This document shows positions 27,776-36,532 of a stretch of 64,000 nucleotides of DNA, in pieces. This stretch comes from Rhodococcus sp040643435. Lineage in GTDB: Bacteria > Actinomycetota > Actinomycetes > Mycobacteriales > Mycobacteriaceae. The stretch's first letter is position 1, and each line of letters starts with the position of its first letter. A program made the translations under genes and the position numbers. The DNA is taken from NCBI RefSeq assembly GCF_040643435.1, contig NZ_JBEYUH010000010.1:115188-179187 (forward strand). Direction: 5' to 3'. The notes below the pieces were generated by a model, which searched no databases, had not been told where the DNA came from, and saw only the letters and a list, made by a program, of their open reading frames with translations.

Positions 27776-28303
27776 TCACCACTTCGTGGGCGCACCGCCG
27801 GTGTCGAAATCACCCGCGTCGTGGCGCATCGTGGCGATGATGCGCAGCAGGGTGTCGATATGTTCATCGGGAATACCGGGCCGGGCGAAGACCTCCGCGT
27901 TGAGTTTCTCGGTGGCCTGGATCGCCAATGCTCGCCCCTCGTCGGTGAGTTCGACGAGCGTCGCCCGTCGATCGCTCGGATGCGGGGTGCGCCGAACCAG
28001 TCCGGCCTTCTCGAGGCGGTCGACGGCGTTGGTCACGCTGGTCGGGTGGACCTGCAGACGCGCGCTCGCTTTCGCCATCGGCAATGCGCCGGACCTGGTG
28101 AAATGCAGCAGGGTGAGCAGTTCGTAGCGTGCGAAGGTCAGGCCGAACGGTTTGAGCACTTCCTCGACGCGGGCCATCATGATCTGCTGCGCCCGCATGA
28201 CCGACGTCACAGCGGCCATGCCGTCGGCCACGTCACCCCAGCCGTGTTCGGTCCACTGGCGGTGGGCTTCGGCGATGGGATCGAGCGGGAGTGGTGCGGG
28301 CAT
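27776..28303 (-). CDS. MarR family transcriptional regulator
   Basis: A 175-residue winged-helix regulator. The core LTFARYELLTLLHF, LPMAKASARLQVHPTSVTNAVDRLEKAGLV (in overlapping parts) and the wing RTPHPSDRRATLVELTDEG are all present. It faces the valine operon end to end and so is not in its promoter region; a link to that operon is possible but not shown. Starts at 28315 or 28348 are alternatives; I took ATG 28303, where the family alignment begins. Confidence 0.85.
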   Translation of the reverse strand: MPAPLPLDPIAEAHRQWTEHGWGDVADGMAAVTSVMRAQQIMMARVEEVLKPFGLTFARYELLTLLHFTRSGALPMAKASARLQVHPTSVTNAVDRLEKAGLVRRTPHPSDRRATLVELTDEGRALAIQATEKLNAEVFARPGIPDEHIDTLLRIIATMRHDAGDFDTGGAPTKW

Positions 28304-28374
28304 ACCTTCGATCATCCCACGTTGAACGTGCAGGTCGGCAGGGGACACCGTTGGCGTGCCGGTTTTCCGCGGGC

Positions 28375-29523
28375 TCAGCGGTATGCGTAGTCGGGGAATC
28401 GTTCGTCGACCTCGTCGACGGACAGTCCGAACTCCTCGAGTGTGTAGCGGTGCGCGGGTTTCCTTGCTCCGCTACGGCTTTCTTCGTGCAGTTCGGCCAT
28501 GGCCCGTTCGGCTCCGGTGGTCAGCGGAAGACCGAAACGGTCGTACAGGGCACCGACGGTGCCGAGGGGGTCGGCGACGAAGTCCCGGTAGTCCACGTCG
28601 GCGAAGCGGGCCGGATCGTGCCGGCGACGTGCCGCGGTGAAGTGGTCGAAGCCTCGCGTCCACAGGTCGAGCTGACTTCGGCCGATCGTCTCACCGACGA
28701 AGACTTCCGACCACCCCTCGGTCGCCTGTGCCGCGAGACTGCACACCGAGGGAATCACGGCGCGCGGATCGCGGTGCGTCACGATCACGAGCGCGTCCGG
28801 GTAGACCGTGAGCAGTTCGTCGAGCGCGAACAGGTGACTGGGATTCTTCAGCACCCACCGCTTGCCGGCATCGGGCAGGCCGATGAGCTGCAGGTTTCTG
28901 CGGTGCCGGGCGTAGGCCGCGGTCCAGTCCTGGGCCGCGAGCCACCGGGAGTAGGTGGGCAGGTGTGCGAGGCATTCGTAGGAGATCGAACGGAACGACT
29001 GGCGCAGCAACTGCCAGCATTCCTCTACCTCCGCGGCCGACATGTAATGCACGCCCATGAATTCGGGGTGCTCGACGTGGTGCTGTGCGAATCCCGCCTC
29101 GATCCCGGCGAAGACCGGATTGTCCGCCCACGTCTCGCGGGGAGGTCGTGGCTGCGGCATCTCGGTCAGCCACATTTCCAGTCCCTGATGGGCGGGATCC
29201 GCCGCGAGCAGTCGGTGCAGCGCGGTGGTGCCTGTGCGGGGGAGGCCGGTCACGAAGATCGGCCGGGTGATCGGGACGTCGGCGTGCTCGGGGTGCCGGG
29301 TCCAGGCCGACTCGGACAGCAACCGTGCGACCAGGGCTCCCCGAAGAAACACCCGCGACATCTTGCTCCCGAGCGGGGTCAGCCTCTCGTCCTGTGCGTA
29401 GGACTCGAGCAGCACCTCCAGCGCTTCACGGTAATCGTCCTCGCCGAAATCGGTCGAGCCAGTCAATCGACTCGCCGAGACGTGCAGGTCCTCGACGGTG
29501 CCGACGGTGGTGCGCTCGCTCAT
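28375..29523 (-). CDS. PAPS-dependent sulfotransferase
   Basis: A 382-residue sulfotransferase of the Sulfotransfer_3 type. The 5'-phosphosulfate-binding loop GLPRTGTT is at 93-100 and the 3'-phosphate-binding THRDPRAVIPS at 249-259. It moves sulfate from PAPS to a hydroxyl or amine on an unknown acceptor. It is the last gene of a leftward operon (DUF1214-like, SDR, sulfotransferase), 11 bases after the SDR stop, and sits next to PAPS-making genes. ATG 29523 gives the best family start. Which substrate it modifies cannot be read from the sequence. Confidence 0.9.
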   Translation of the reverse strand: MSERTTVGTVEDLHVSASRLTGSTDFGEDDYREALEVLLESYAQDERLTPLGSKMSRVFLRGALVARLLSESAWTRHPEHADVPITRPIFVTGLPRTGTTALHRLLAADPAHQGLEMWLTEMPQPRPPRETWADNPVFAGIEAGFAQHHVEHPEFMGVHYMSAAEVEECWQLLRQSFRSISYECLAHLPTYSRWLAAQDWTAAYARHRRNLQLIGLPDAGKRWVLKNPSHLFALDELLTVYPDALVIVTHRDPRAVIPSVCSLAAQATEGWSEVFVGETIGRSQLDLWTRGFDHFTAARRRHDPARFADVDYRDFVADPLGTVGALYDRFGLPLTTGAERAMAELHEESRSGARKPAHRYTLEEFGLSVDEVDERFPDYAYR

Positions 29524-29534
29524 GTGTGTCCTGT

Positions 29535-30326
29535 TCAGTGGTGGTATTCGCCGCAATTGACGTCGAGGCACTGGCCGGTGATCGCCGACGCCATCGGTGA
29601 GGCCAGGAAGATCACCGCATCCGCGATCTCCTCGGTGGTCGGCAGGCGCCTCAGATCCGAAGCGGCCGCGGTGTGCTCGTAGATCTGCTCGACGGTGGTG
29701 CCGTATTTCGCGGCTTGATGCTCGAAGTATCCCTGCAGAATCGGACCCCAGATGTAGCCCGGTGCAACGGAGTTGACGCGAATGCCCTTCGGTCCCAGCT
29801 CGGTCGCGAGCGACTGCGACATCGCCAGCAGGGCCGACTTGGCGAGTTTGTAACTGCCGTAACGTTCCTGGGAGTGACGCAGCACCATCGAGTTGATGTT
29901 GACCACCGAGCCCCCGGATTCGGCGAGGGCGGGGGTGAACAGTTGCGTCAGTCGCAGCGCGCCGAGGACGGTGAGCTCTACGCTGTCACGGATCTGCTGG
30001 AACTCGGTGCGCGCCAAAGGCTTCATGGAAGGAACCGAGAAGGCGTTGTTGACCAGGACGTCGACGCGCCCGAACTCGGAGACCGCCCGCTCTACAAGGG
30101 CGGCTGCAGACTCGTCGTCGGTGATGTCGGTGGGAACGGCCGCTGCCCGGCGGCCTGTGCTCTCGACCTCCGCCGCCACCTTCTCGAGCCGCTCCCTGGT
30201 GCGGGCGGCGAGCACCACGTCCGCACCCTGGGACGCGCACCGCAGCGCGAGCGTGTGGCCCAGACCCGGCCCGACACCGGAGATCACCACGACCTGATCG
30301 CGGAGCAGTTCCGCAGCCGCGCTCAT
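29535..30326 (-). CDS. Short-chain dehydrogenase/reductase
   Basis: A 263-residue classical SDR. The cofactor motif reads GVGPGLGH (TGxxxGxG with variation), NNA lies at 91-93, and the catalytic set is Ser in NINSM with YGSYKLAK. The Arg in ARTRER after beta-2 favours NADP(H). The C-terminus SAITGQCLDVNCGEYHH is typical. Its ATG overlaps the stop of the DUF1214-like gene by four bases, so the two are coupled. Next to a sulfotransferase it could make or oxidise the alcohol that is sulfated. Confidence 0.88.
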   Translation of the reverse strand: MSAAAELLRDQVVVISGVGPGLGHTLALRCASQGADVVLAARTRERLEKVAAEVESTGRRAAAVPTDITDDESAAALVERAVSEFGRVDVLVNNAFSVPSMKPLARTEFQQIRDSVELTVLGALRLTQLFTPALAESGGSVVNINSMVLRHSQERYGSYKLAKSALLAMSQSLATELGPKGIRVNSVAPGYIWGPILQGYFEHQAAKYGTTVEQIYEHTAAASDLRRLPTTEEIADAVIFLASPMASAITGQCLDVNCGEYHH

Positions 30327-31489
30327 GCGAGCATCCGATCGGCGACGGCCCGCTGACGTGCCGCGATGCGTTGTGCCCAAGCCTCCGGGGTGATGCGGTT
30401 CGCTTCGTGGAAGGGCAGAGCGTCGGCCAACCGGTCGAACGGGACCACCTCGGCCGTGGGACCGTCCGCGGCAGTCAGTTCGCGGTCGAGGCGTTGCCAG
30501 CGGAACTGCAGAATGCCCCGGCTGCGGCCCAGGGTCTCGACCCAGTTGGCCAGTCCGGGGTTGCGGCCCGAGACCACGATCCGGACCATCCCGTCGGGAT
30601 CGACCTGTGCCTGAGTGTTGTTCAGCGAGGTCTGATGGTGCACGTAGTCCAGTGAGATGTACCAGAGGCTGCCTATCTGGAAACCCAGATAGGGCGCATC
30701 GCTCGCGGGCACGGTCAGGACCATGGCTTCGTCCTCACCGAGATCGAAATGACCCACCGACGAATACTGCGTGTCGAGCCCACCGGGCGTCCGCCGTGGT
30801 TCGGTGACGGTGTTCACCGGCAGTTTCAGGTAGAACCACTCGGGGAACTGCAGCCAGGTCTTCACACGCGAAACCAGGGCCCGACCGGCGCGTTCGTATC
30901 GGGTGACCGCGTCCTGGTGGGTGGGTTCGGGTGCAGGTGAGCCGAGGGAGTCGAGCCGGTGGATGCTCAACGTTCCGCGGCGCTGCGTCCAGTCGCTGTA
31001 GACCTCGCGGACCACGAGCTGGGACGAGCCGGGGGCGAGGGAGAAGTAGTTCCGTTCGGGGTCGCGTGGTCCGGGACCGAACCGCACCTCGAAGGTGCCG
31101 TCGTCGGCGATGTTCAGTGCGCGATCGTCGAAGGCCGTGACATTTCCGGGCACGTCCGCATCGGTGTAGTTGCCGGCGAGGACCTGGAAACTCAGATCGC
31201 AGGTCGTTCCCCGCCGCCCGGTGACGAGATACTCACCGTCCTCGCGTATCGACGCGCCCCAGTAGAGCGTGTCGGGGTTGTCGAGGCCCATCTTCGTGTA
31301 GGGGCCGGTTCCGGTGAGGAATACGGGGTGGGTGCGGCTGTGCGCCCAGGCGGCGTGCACACACGCGGAGATCCCGCCCGCCAGATATCCGTATCCCTCC
31401 ACCAGATCCTGTTCGGTGCGGATATGAGGGGCGGTGGCGACGAGTTTCTCGGCCTCGGCTATCGCCGCGGTGAGTGGATCGGTGAGCAC
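30323..31489 (-). CDS. DUF1214-like protein, first gene of the sulfotransferase operon
   Basis: A 388-residue protein. NPDTLYWGASI, GEYLVTGRRGTT and the later YLGFQIGSLWYISLDY resemble the DUF1214 region of actinobacterial proteins of unknown function; this is from memory and only moderately sure. No membrane segment or catalytic motif is obvious. GTG 31489 has AGGAG at 31496-31500, spaced 6 bases, which fixes the start against a longer reading. The leader of the mRNA contains a palindrome shared with the cysD promoter. Confidence 0.7.
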   Translation of the reverse strand: MLTDPLTAAIAEAEKLVATAPHIRTEQDLVEGYGYLAGGISACVHAAWAHSRTHPVFLTGTGPYTKMGLDNPDTLYWGASIREDGEYLVTGRRGTTCDLSFQVLAGNYTDADVPGNVTAFDDRALNIADDGTFEVRFGPGPRDPERNYFSLAPGSSQLVVREVYSDWTQRRGTLSIHRLDSLGSPAPEPTHQDAVTRYERAGRALVSRVKTWLQFPEWFYLKLPVNTVTEPRRTPGGLDTQYSSVGHFDLGEDEAMVLTVPASDAPYLGFQIGSLWYISLDYVHHQTSLNNTQAQVDPDGMVRIVVSGRNPGLANWVETLGRSRGILQFRWQRLDRELTAADGPTAEVVPFDRLADALPFHEANRITPEAWAQRIAARQRAVADRMLA

Positions 31490-31502
31490 TGCGATCTCCT
31501 GT

Positions 31503-31518
31503 GGTCCAAATATGTACC
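31503..31518. promoter_or_regulatory. Candidate IclR operator in divergent promoter
   Basis: GGTCCA-AATA-TGTACC is a near-perfect palindrome (one mismatch) between the DUF1214-like and IclR genes. It lies just upstream of the leftward ribosome binding site and about 53 bases upstream of the IclR start. The same element, perfect, occurs upstream of cysD at 32585-32600. Confidence 0.6.
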
Positions 31519-31571
31519 GCTGCGGTAGTCTTCCGTGGAGCCGAGAGTAGAACGTGTTCCAGGGAGGGTCA

Positions 31572-32534
31572 ATGGGGGAGCGGTCCGGGGCGCTCGGCGA
31601 CGGAAGTGACCGATCCAGCACCGCCCGCCGGTCGCCGCCGACGGAACGCGTCGTGCAGGTGCTCGACCACCTCGTGGCGCGACCCGGTGTTCGATTCGGA
31701 TTGTCCGAACTGGCAAGGGAGCTCGGCCTGAGCAAGCCCACCTGCCTGGGGATCCTCACCGCGCTCGCCGATGCGGGCTATCTGGTCCGCGACCCGGTCG
31801 ACAAGGCGTACGGGCTCGGGCCGGCCCTGATCGTCGCAGGTCGTGCTGCGCAACGCGGCTCGGCGTACGGGCCCGTCGTGCATCGGCATCTGGTCCCACT
31901 CGCCGAGAGATTCGAGATGATGTGCTCCGCATCGGCGGTCGTCGGGGATCGCATCGTGGTGCTCGACGTCGTCGGTGGCGACGGTGCGCCGTCGGTTGCG
32001 CAGGTGGGAGAGGTGTACCCGTTCGCGCCCCCGGTGGGATTGATGTACGTCCTGTGGGACACCGACGAGCGCATCGAGCAGTGGCTGCGGCGGGAGCCGA
32101 CCCTGCCGGTGGCCGTCGACCGTGAGGGCCTCGGACGAATCGTGGCCGAATGTCGGCGCTCGGGCTTTCTCGTCGAATCCCTCACTCCCGGCGGTCGCCG
32201 CCTCTATGCACTCATGGCAGGCGTGGTCTCGCACGACCTGGCACCGGAGCTGCGGGAGATGCTTGCGGAACTGGTGTCCAGTCCCGGCGAGCGCGTGTTG
32301 TTGCCCGACGCTTTCCGTGCGGGCGAGCCGCGAGCCGTCAATCTCGTGGCGGCCCCCGCCTACGGCCCCGACGGACATCAGGCGCTCGTGCTGGCCCTGC
32401 ACGTCGAGCGGCAACTCGACGCCGCCGAGGTCGAACGGTGCGCAACGGCGCTCGTCGCGGCCGCGGAAGCGATCACCGCCGAGCTGGGCGGGCGGCACCC
32501 GCTGCGCCGACCGGACACCCGGACGGGTCGTTGA
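31572..32534 (+). CDS. IclR family transcriptional regulator
   Basis: A 320-residue regulator with an N-terminal winged helix (about 22-80: ERVVQVLDHLVA, LSELARELGLSKPTCLGIL) and a C-terminal effector-binding domain (VGDRIVVLDVV, GEVYPFAPPVGLMYV). ATG 31572 follows GGGAGG by about 6 bases. It is divergent from the DUF1214/SDR/sulfotransferase operon and upstream of cysD, and a shared palindrome lies in both promoter regions. This makes it the likely controller of both, and probably of itself. The ligand is unknown. Confidence 0.9.
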   Translation: MGERSGALGDGSDRSSTARRSPPTERVVQVLDHLVARPGVRFGLSELARELGLSKPTCLGILTALADAGYLVRDPVDKAYGLGPALIVAGRAAQRGSAYGPVVHRHLVPLAERFEMMCSASAVVGDRIVVLDVVGGDGAPSVAQVGEVYPFAPPVGLMYVLWDTDERIEQWLRREPTLPVAVDREGLGRIVAECRRSGFLVESLTPGGRRLYALMAGVVSHDLAPELREMLAELVSSPGERVLLPDAFRAGEPRAVNLVAAPAYGPDGHQALVLALHVERQLDAAEVERCATALVAAAEAITAELGGRHPLRRPDTRTGR

Positions 32535-32558
32535 CCCGGAATTGAAACTCGTTCTACT
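32531..32558 (+). promoter_or_regulatory. Candidate cysD promoter
   Basis: TTGACC (32531-32536), overlapping the IclR stop codon, and TCTACT (32553-32558) with a 16-base spacer. The palindrome at 32585-32600 would lie just downstream of the predicted transcription start, a position suited to repression. Confidence 0.45.
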
Positions 32559-32584
32559 GTGGGGCTGAAGACTTCGACCGCGTC

Positions 32585-32600
32585 GGTACACATATGTACC
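32585..32600. promoter_or_regulatory. Perfect palindrome GGTACA-CATA-TGTACC, candidate IclR operator
   Basis: A 16-base dyad with perfect 6-bp arms ends 22 bases before the cysD ATG. It repeats the element in the IclR divergent promoter, including the identical right part ATATGTACCGC. Binding by the IclR protein encoded between the two sites is inferred. Confidence 0.6.
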
Positions 32601-32622
32601 GCGCCGGGCTGAGAGGGCGCGG

Positions 32623-33555
32623 ATGACCACGGTGCCGCCGCAACGACCGCCGATCTACGAACTGCCACTGCTCGGGGCGCTCGAAGCCGAGTCCGTGCAC
32701 ATCTTCCGTGAGGTCGCCGCGACCTTCTCCCGACCCGTTCTGCTGTTCTCCGGCGGCAAGGACTCCGCGGTGATGCTCCACCTCGCGGCCAAGGCGTTCT
32801 GGCCCGCCCCCTTGCCCTTTCCCGTGCTGCACATCGACACCGGGCACAATTTCGACGAGGTGATCGACTTCCGCGACCGCACCGTCGCCGAACTGGGGTT
32901 GCGCCTGATCACGGCCTCGGTGCAGGACGATCTCGACGCCGGACGGTCCGTCGAGGACGTCGGACCCGGTGCGACACGTAACCGACTGCAGACCGGAACT
33001 CTCCTACGGGCCCTGCGTGAAGGGGGATTCGAGGCGGTCTTCGGAGGCGCCCGTCGGGACGAGGAGAAGGCACGCGCCAAGGAACGCATCTTCAGCCTGC
33101 GCGACGAGTTCGGGCAATGGGATCCGAAGGCGCAACGCCCGGAACTGTGGCAGCTGTACAACGGCCGGCATCGCCGCGGCCAGCACGTGCGGGTGTTCCC
33201 GCTGTCCAACTGGACCGAACTCGACATCTGGCGGTACATCCGCGACGAAGGAGTCGATCTGCCCTCCCTGTACTACGCCCACCGCCGTTCCGTCGTCGAA
33301 CGCGACGGAATGCTGCTCGCGCACACCCGCTTTCTCACCCTGCTACCCGGTGAGACGCCGCGCGACGGCCACGTCCGGTTCCGCACGGTCGGTGATGCGA
33401 CGTGCACAGGCTGCGTCGAGTCCGTCGCCACGACAGCGGACGAGGTGGTCGCGGAGGTCGCGGCCAGTCGTGTCACCGAGCGTGGCGCGACGCGAGCCGA
33501 CGACCGGATCTCCGATGCCGGGATGGAAGACCGGAAGAGGGAGGGATACTTCTGA
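32623..33555 (+). CDS. cysD: Sulfate adenylyltransferase subunit 2 (CysD)
   Basis: A 310-residue PP-loop ATP sulfurylase small subunit. The PP-loop SGGKDS is at 43-48, with LHIDTGHNF, RRDEEKARAKERI and the substrate-site NWTELDIWRYI all present. It makes APS from sulfate and ATP, driven by the GTPase CysN. The stop overlaps the start of cysNC (TGATG). The gene lies in the position where M. tuberculosis has cysD relative to argS, so it is likely the ancestral copy. Confidence 0.95.
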   Translation: MTTVPPQRPPIYELPLLGALEAESVHIFREVAATFSRPVLLFSGGKDSAVMLHLAAKAFWPAPLPFPVLHIDTGHNFDEVIDFRDRTVAELGLRLITASVQDDLDAGRSVEDVGPGATRNRLQTGTLLRALREGGFEAVFGGARRDEEKARAKERIFSLRDEFGQWDPKAQRPELWQLYNGRHRRGQHVRVFPLSNWTELDIWRYIRDEGVDLPSLYYAHRRSVVERDGMLLAHTRFLTLLPGETPRDGHVRFRTVGDATCTGCVESVATTADEVVAEVAASRVTERGATRADDRISDAGMEDRKREGYF

Positions 33556-35399
33556 TGTCCCGCCTCTTGCGTATCGCTACCGCCGGGAGTGTCGACGACG
33601 GCAAGTCCACTCTGATCGGCCGGCTGCTGTTCGATTCGAAGGCCGTCTTCGAGGACCAACTCGAGGCGGTGACGCGCACCAGCTTCGATCGCGGTGCCGA
33701 CCGCGCGGATCTGGCCCTGCTCACCGATGGTCTGCGCGCCGAACGTGAGCAGGGCATCACCATCGATGTCGCCTACCGCTACTTCGCTACGGCGCAGCGT
33801 ACGTTCGTCATCGCCGACACACCCGGTCACGAGCAGTACACGCGAAACATGGTCACCGGAGCGTCCACGGCGGATCTGGCGCTCGTCCTCGTCGACGCGC
33901 GCAAGGGCGTCGTCGAGCAGACCCGCCGGCACGCTTTCCTCGCCTCGCTGCTCGGGGTGCGCCATGTGGTGTTGTGCATCAACAAGATGGACCTTGTGGG
34001 CTGGTCGCAGCGCAGATTCGATGAGATCTGCGACGAGTTCCGGAATTTCGCAGCGAAACTCGATGTCCCCGACCTCGCCTTCGTTCCCCTCTCGGCGCTG
34101 CACGGCGACAATGTCGTCTCCCGGACCGTGAATATGCCGTGGTACGAGGGAACTTCGCTGTTGCATCATCTCGAACAGGTGCACATCGCCTCGGACACCA
34201 ACCTGATCGATGCGCGACTGCCCGTGCAGTACGTGATCCGTCCGGGTGGCGATGGTGAACACCGCGACTTCCGGGGTTACGCCGGAACGGTCGCTGCGGG
34301 CGGATTCGCACCCGGTGACGAAGTGGTGGTTCTCCCTTCCGGTTTCGGAACACGGGTGCGGAAGCTGTGGGGGCCCGGCGGAGTGACGCTCGATCACGCG
34401 TTCGCCGGCGCGGCGGTATGCGTCGAACTCGAGAACGATCTCGACGTCGGACGCGGCGACATGCTGTGCCGTCCCAACAACCGCCCGCTCGTCGGCTGTG
34501 GGATCGATGCCATGGTGTGCTGGTTCGACGAACGCACCAGCCTCGAACCCGACGCCCACTACGTCCTTCTGCAGACCACTCGATCGACCGCCGCACGTGT
34601 GGCCCGTCTGGACTATCGGCTCGACGTCAACTCGCTGCATCGTGACGAGGCCGCGAACTCACTCCGTCTCAACGAGATCGGTCGTGTGCAACTGCGCACG
34701 CAACAACCCCTGCTGTTCGACCCCTACCGACGTAATCGCACCACCGGAAGTTTCGTCCTGGTCGACGAACACAGCGGGAACACCGTCGCTGCCGGGATGA
34801 TCACCGGACCTACCCTGGCCGACAGCCAGGTCGTGTGGCACTCGGCTGCCGTCTCGCGTTCGGAACGGGGGAGAGGCGGTGCGACCGTCTGGCTCACCGG
34901 CCTGTCTGCCTCCGGCAAATCCACGGTGGCCGTCGAACTCGAACGACGGCTGATCGCCGCCGGTGTCCCCGCCTACCGCCTCGACGGCGACAATCTGAGG
35001 CACGGACTCAACGCCGATCTCGGCTTCGGGCCGGAGGACCGGGCGGAGAACGTACGGCGCGTCGGGGCCGTGGCGCAACTGATGGCCGACGCAGGTCTGG
35101 TCGCGATCTGTGCGCTCATCAGCCCGTACCGAGAGGACCGCGACCGCGTGCGCCGGCACCATGAGGAGACCGGCCTCCCGTTCTACGAGGTGTTCGTCGA
35201 CACGCCGCTCGCGGAGTGCGAGGCGCGCGATCCCAAGGGCATGTACGCCCGGGCACGTGCAGGTGAACTGACCGGCTTCACGGGGATCGACGATCCCTAC
35301 GAGCCACCTCGTGATCCGGAGTTGGTGCTACGTCCCGCAGACGGAACTCCTGCGGCGAAAGCCGAGCTCGTCGTGCGATTGTTGAGCCATGACCGATGA
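33555..35399 (+). CDS. cysN: Bifunctional sulfate adenylyltransferase GTPase / APS kinase (CysNC)
   Basis: A 614-residue fusion. Residues 1 to about 430 are CysN, an EF-Tu-like GTPase with GSVDDGKSTL (P-loop), DTPGHEQYTRNM and NKMD; residues about 439-614 are APS kinase CysC with P-loop GLSASGKST at 449-457 and DGDNLRHGLN. It drives APS formation and then phosphorylates APS to PAPS, the donor used by the nearby sulfotransferase. ATG 33555 overlaps the cysD stop by one base. The end overlaps the cysQ start. Confidence 0.95.
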   Translation: MSRLLRIATAGSVDDGKSTLIGRLLFDSKAVFEDQLEAVTRTSFDRGADRADLALLTDGLRAEREQGITIDVAYRYFATAQRTFVIADTPGHEQYTRNMVTGASTADLALVLVDARKGVVEQTRRHAFLASLLGVRHVVLCINKMDLVGWSQRRFDEICDEFRNFAAKLDVPDLAFVPLSALHGDNVVSRTVNMPWYEGTSLLHHLEQVHIASDTNLIDARLPVQYVIRPGGDGEHRDFRGYAGTVAAGGFAPGDEVVVLPSGFGTRVRKLWGPGGVTLDHAFAGAAVCVELENDLDVGRGDMLCRPNNRPLVGCGIDAMVCWFDERTSLEPDAHYVLLQTTRSTAARVARLDYRLDVNSLHRDEAANSLRLNEIGRVQLRTQQPLLFDPYRRNRTTGSFVLVDEHSGNTVAAGMITGPTLADSQVVWHSAAVSRSERGRGGATVWLTGLSASGKSTVAVELERRLIAAGVPAYRLDGDNLRHGLNADLGFGPEDRAENVRRVGAVAQLMADAGLVAICALISPYREDRDRVRRHHEETGLPFYEVFVDTPLAECEARDPKGMYARARAGELTGFTGIDDPYEPPRDPELVLRPADGTPAAKAELVVRLLSHDR

Positions 35400-36519
35400 C
35401 GCTCAGCTCGACGATGCCCGGCTCGCCGCCGAGACGGCCTCCGGCGCAGGAGAACTGCTTCTGACCGTCCGTGCCATAGAGGGAGACGCTCTCGGCGGCC
35501 GTGAGCTGGGTCGTCGTGGTGACCGCGCGGCCGACACCTACATCCTCGAGCGTCTGGCCGCAGCGCGTCCGGGCGATGCGGTGCTCTCGGAGGAGTCGGC
35601 CGACGATCCGGCGCGGGTGGGGGCCGACCGGGTCTGGATCATCGATCCGCTCGACGGATCGAAGGAATTCGGGATGCCCGAGCACGTCGATTGGGCCGTC
35701 CACATCGCGTTGTGGGAGGCGGGCAAAGGCCTGACCGCCGGTGCGGTTGCCCAGCCCGCCCTCGGTCTCGTCCACAGCACGGACGACGTGCCACCGCCCC
35801 CACCTGTCGTGCGGCGTCGTCCACGCATCGTCATCAGCGGGAGCCGGCCGCCGGCTTTCGTGTTCGATCTCGCCCGAGACCTCGATGCCGACCTGATCCG
35901 GATGGGTTCGGCGGGTGCCAAGGCGATGGCGGTCGTGCGCGGCGAGGCCGATGCCTACATCCACGCCGGAGGGCAGTGGGAGTGGGATTCGGCGGCGCCG
36001 GTCGCGGTCGCGCGCGCCGCAGGGCTGTACTGCGCCCGGGTCGACGGCAGCGAACTGGAGTACAACCGGCCGCATCCGTATCTGCCCGATCTGGTGATCT
36101 GCCGGAAGGAGTGGTCGCCGGAGGTGACGGCCGCTCTCGCACGTCATGCTGTCGGTCCCGGCGACAGTCCTCGGGTGGCGATGGCGCGCGCCTACATCCG
36201 GTCCTTGGTGAGCCACGATGCATCCCATGTGCGTCTTGCAGCCGACGCCTGGCGGGTCGAGAACGGGGAGCGGACCGGGGACAGCGGAGGTGAGATCCGC
36301 GACCGCCTCGAGCACGGTCCGGAATACCGGCCGATCCGCAGGATTCGCGATCTGCAGTTCCACGAATGGCACCACAGTGTCGTCGCGCGATTCGTTCTGG
36401 ACATCGCGGCAGGGCCGAATTCGGAGATTTCCGTGGCGGTGACCGAACACTTCGATATCCCGGCGGGTGAGATCAGATCCATCGTGGCGATCATCGAACC
36501 CCATCCGGGAAACAATTGA
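35389..36519 (+). CDS. cysQ: CysQ-type 3'(2'),5'-bisphosphate phosphatase with C-terminal NTF2-like domain
   Basis: A 376-residue fusion. Residues 1 to about 256 are an inositol-monophosphatase-fold CysQ with metal ligands in SEES (67-70), DPLDG (86-90) and EWDSAAP (198-204); it would remove the 3'-phosphate of PAP, the by-product of sulfation. Residues about 264-370 (MARAYIRSLVSHD to SIVAIIEP) read as a SnoaL/NTF2-like small-molecule-binding domain similar to proteins otherwise seen alone. The reading frame is continuous; an internal ATG at 36181 could be a relic start. It overlaps the cysNC end by 11 bases. Confidence 0.88.
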   Translation: MTDDAQLDDARLAAETASGAGELLLTVRAIEGDALGGRELGRRGDRAADTYILERLAAARPGDAVLSEESADDPARVGADRVWIIDPLDGSKEFGMPEHVDWAVHIALWEAGKGLTAGAVAQPALGLVHSTDDVPPPPPVVRRRPRIVISGSRPPAFVFDLARDLDADLIRMGSAGAKAMAVVRGEADAYIHAGGQWEWDSAAPVAVARAAGLYCARVDGSELEYNRPHPYLPDLVICRKEWSPEVTAALARHAVGPGDSPRVAMARAYIRSLVSHDASHVRLAADAWRVENGERTGDSGGEIRDRLEHGPEYRPIRRIRDLQFHEWHHSVVARFVLDIAAGPNSEISVAVTEHFDIPAGEIRSIVAIIEPHPGNN

Positions 36520-36532
36520 ACTCATTGCTGTA

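Noticed and set aside
35389..36519. Reading the CysQ tail as frameshifted antisense-like noise
   Set aside because: The tail has a sensible, non-repetitive composition and an NTF2-like pattern, with the frame open throughout, so it is treated as a real domain.
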